Assembly (NCBI GenBank): GCA_033717875.1 | Contig: JADDKJ010000009.1 | Coordinates: 1-64,000, forward strand | Origin: SBBG01 sp033717875 | GTDB lineage: Bacteria > Pseudomonadota > Gammaproteobacteria > Ga0077554 > Ga007554 | Length of the DNA: 64,000 nucleotides | Direction: 5' to 3' | In this document: one piece after another, positions 62,852-64,000 of the stretch | Numbering within the stretch: position 1 is the stretch's first letter | How the letters are laid out: each line of letters starts with the position of its first letter | Made by a program: the position numbers and the translations under genes | The notes under the pieces: generated by a model | The model's input: the letters and a program-made list of their open reading frames with translations, nothing else | Databases searched by the model: none | What the model was told of the DNA's origin: nothing

Positions 62852-64000
62852 TCAAGGCGCTTTATAATAGGCCTCCAGTAGCCATTGCGGGAAAATGCCG
62901 AGTCCGATAACAAGAACGCTGGCTATGATCGCCACGGCGATGGATCCCTTTGATGGCGGAGTTATATCCCGGTTGGTTTCCTGCTGCCCGTAAAATACCA
63001 TGATTATCCGCAAGTAATAAAAAAAAGCGAGTGCCGTGTTGATCACCGCTATAATCGCCAGCATGATGTTACCGGCCGCCACGGCTGCGCCAAAGGCGAG
63101 TAGCTTGGCCATAAACCCTGCGGTCGGTGGGAGGCCGGCGAGAGCCAACAGGCACACCCCCATGGCGAGACCCAGCGCCGGGTAACGTCGCCCTAGACCG
63201 CGATATTCCTCTATGTCTCCGCGATCGTGATCGGGATGGGTCAGTGCGGCGACTACACTGAATGCACCCAAGTTCATGACCACATAGGCACCCGCATAAT
63301 AAATGGCTGCATCGCGGCCTAGGGAATTACCGGCTGCCAGCGCCACCAGGATATAGCCGAGATGGGCGATGGAGGAATAGGCGAGTAACCTTTTCAGATT
63401 CTGCTGGCGCAACGCCAGCAGGTTGCCTGCCACCATGCTGATGAGCGCAAGACCCCACAATAACGGCAGCAGGGCCTCCCATATTTGTGGCAGCTGCAAG
63501 CACAACAGCCGAATCAGGAACACCAATACTGCGGCCTTGGCGATACTGGCGAACAGGGCCGTGACCGGTGTGGGGGCGGCCTGGTAGATGTCGGGCGCCC
63601 ACATGTGAAACGGCACCAGGGCCAACTTGAAGCCTATCCCGACCAGCATCAAGGTCATGGCGACCGGCAGCAAGCTTCCCCCCGTGGTAATCGTGCCAAG
63701 CGCCACGAGGTCCAGGGTGCCCGTACTGGCGTAGGCCAGCGCAATACCATAGAGAAAAAATGCGGCGGCAAAGCCGGCGAGCACGGCATATTTCACCCCA
63801 CCCTCGACCGCGCCCTCCCGTGCCGGTCGCCAGGCGATGAGGGCATAGAGCGGCACGGCCAGGATTTCCAGGCCGATAAAGGCGCTGGCCAGGTGGCGTG
63901 AGGAGACGAGCAGGGTCATCCCTAATGTCGCAAAGAGGAGCAGGCACAAATATTCCTCCCTGATATCTTCCTTCCTGGCCTCGTTTCGGGTGGGCGCATA
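62852..64000 (-). CDS. nuoN: NADH-quinone oxidoreductase subunit N, C-terminal part (runs off the window)
   Basis: Proton-pumping membrane subunit of complex I. About 380 residues are seen, with the frame open to the edge (REEYLCLLLFATLGMTLLVS). Characteristic: LVPFHMWAPDIYQAAPTPVT with conserved Lys/His helix motifs, LKRLLAYSSIAHLGYILVA, and a final helix FPQWLLEAYY. The usual protein is about 480 aa, so roughly 100 N-terminal residues lie outside. As the last nuo gene it marks the end of the complex I operon next to the ATPase. Confidence 0.94.
   Translation of the reverse strand, partial: YAPTRNEARKEDIREEYLCLLLFATLGMTLLVSSRHLASAFIGLEILAVPLYALIAWRPAREGAVEGGVKYAVLAGFAAAFFLYGIALAYASTGTLDLVALGTITTGGSLLPVAMTLMLVGIGFKLALVPFHMWAPDIYQAAPTPVTALFASIAKAAVLVFLIRLLCLQLPQIWEALLPLLWGLALISMVAGNLLALRQQNLKRLLAYSSIAHLGYILVALAAGNSLGRDAAIYYAGAYVVMNLGAFSVVAALTHPDHDRGDIEEYRGLGRRYPALGLAMGVCLLALAGLPPTAGFMAKLLAFGAAVAAGNIMLAIIAVINTALAFFYYLRIIMVFYGQQETNRDITPPSKGSIAVAIIASVLVIGLGIFPQWLLEAYYKAP

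Overview
The window reads as one chromosomal stretch of a GC-rich gammaproteobacterium, probably an autotroph or chemolithotroph. The evidence is the conserved housekeeping genes (leuA, pyrD, hemH, rsmE, metE/metR, class Ia nrdA/nrdB, nuoN), several REP-associated transposases with their REP repeats, and an alternate (N-type) F1F0 ATPase operon of the kind often found in sulfur- and ammonia-oxidising lineages. Genus is not determinable from the sequence. No tRNA, rRNA or CRISPR array was seen.

Layout. 1-2.1 kb: a JetD-like Wadjet gene at the left edge and a Phd/ParE toxin-antitoxin pair with its own promoter/operator. 2.1-12.4 kb: housekeeping block with leuA-udg-rimI, pyrD, hemH, rsmE, a lipoprotein cytochrome c, and divergent metE/metR sharing two MetR boxes. 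12.4-17.3 kb: nrdA and nrdB with a tandem NrdR-box pair, a 140-bp palindromic MITE-like element between operator and gene, and a second toxin-antitoxin pair lodged between nrdA and nrdB. 17.3-21.8 kb: a repeat-rich patch with two intact RAYTs, fragments of two more, several REPs, a nonsense-interrupted IS256 transposase, a cold-shock gene and two gene fragments (P-loop ATPase and ParA), each cut by the same REP. 21.8-25.1 kb: a subtilase and a dicarboxylate/amino-acid symporter.

25.2-64 kb: a minus-strand metal-handling and energy island. Its hallmark is the YHS metal-binding domain, found twice in each of two near-identical P-type ATPases, in two small YHS proteins, in a YHS-HMA protein, and fused to the N-terminus of the beta subunit of the alternate F1F0 ATPase. 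Around these sit rhodaneses, membrane methyltransferases, ICMT-like enzymes, DUF2933/DUF2934/DUF5676 proteins, another P-type ATPase, a PD-(D/E)XK-like protein and a carbon block (glgX, tkt, pgm, fba). A module (YHS-ATPase, rhodanese, methyltransferase, small membrane protein, DUF2934, atpG end) occurs twice, at about 25.2-30.8 and 50.6-56.2 kb, each copy having lost different genes. The island also carries gene chimeras and frameshifted genes (UbiB/phosphoketolase, methyltransferase/CFA synthase, MFS, histidine phosphatase, thioredoxin-like, PilZ), so it is mosaic and decaying, or contains some assembly errors.

Working interpretation: the island couples heavy-metal (probably copper or silver) detoxification, membrane-lipid alteration and an ion-translocating ATPase. 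The most striking points are the YHS-AtpD fusion, and a precise 284-bp palindromic element that interrupts a RAYT and recurs in a shorter form nested inside a MITE that itself interrupts a rhodanese gene.
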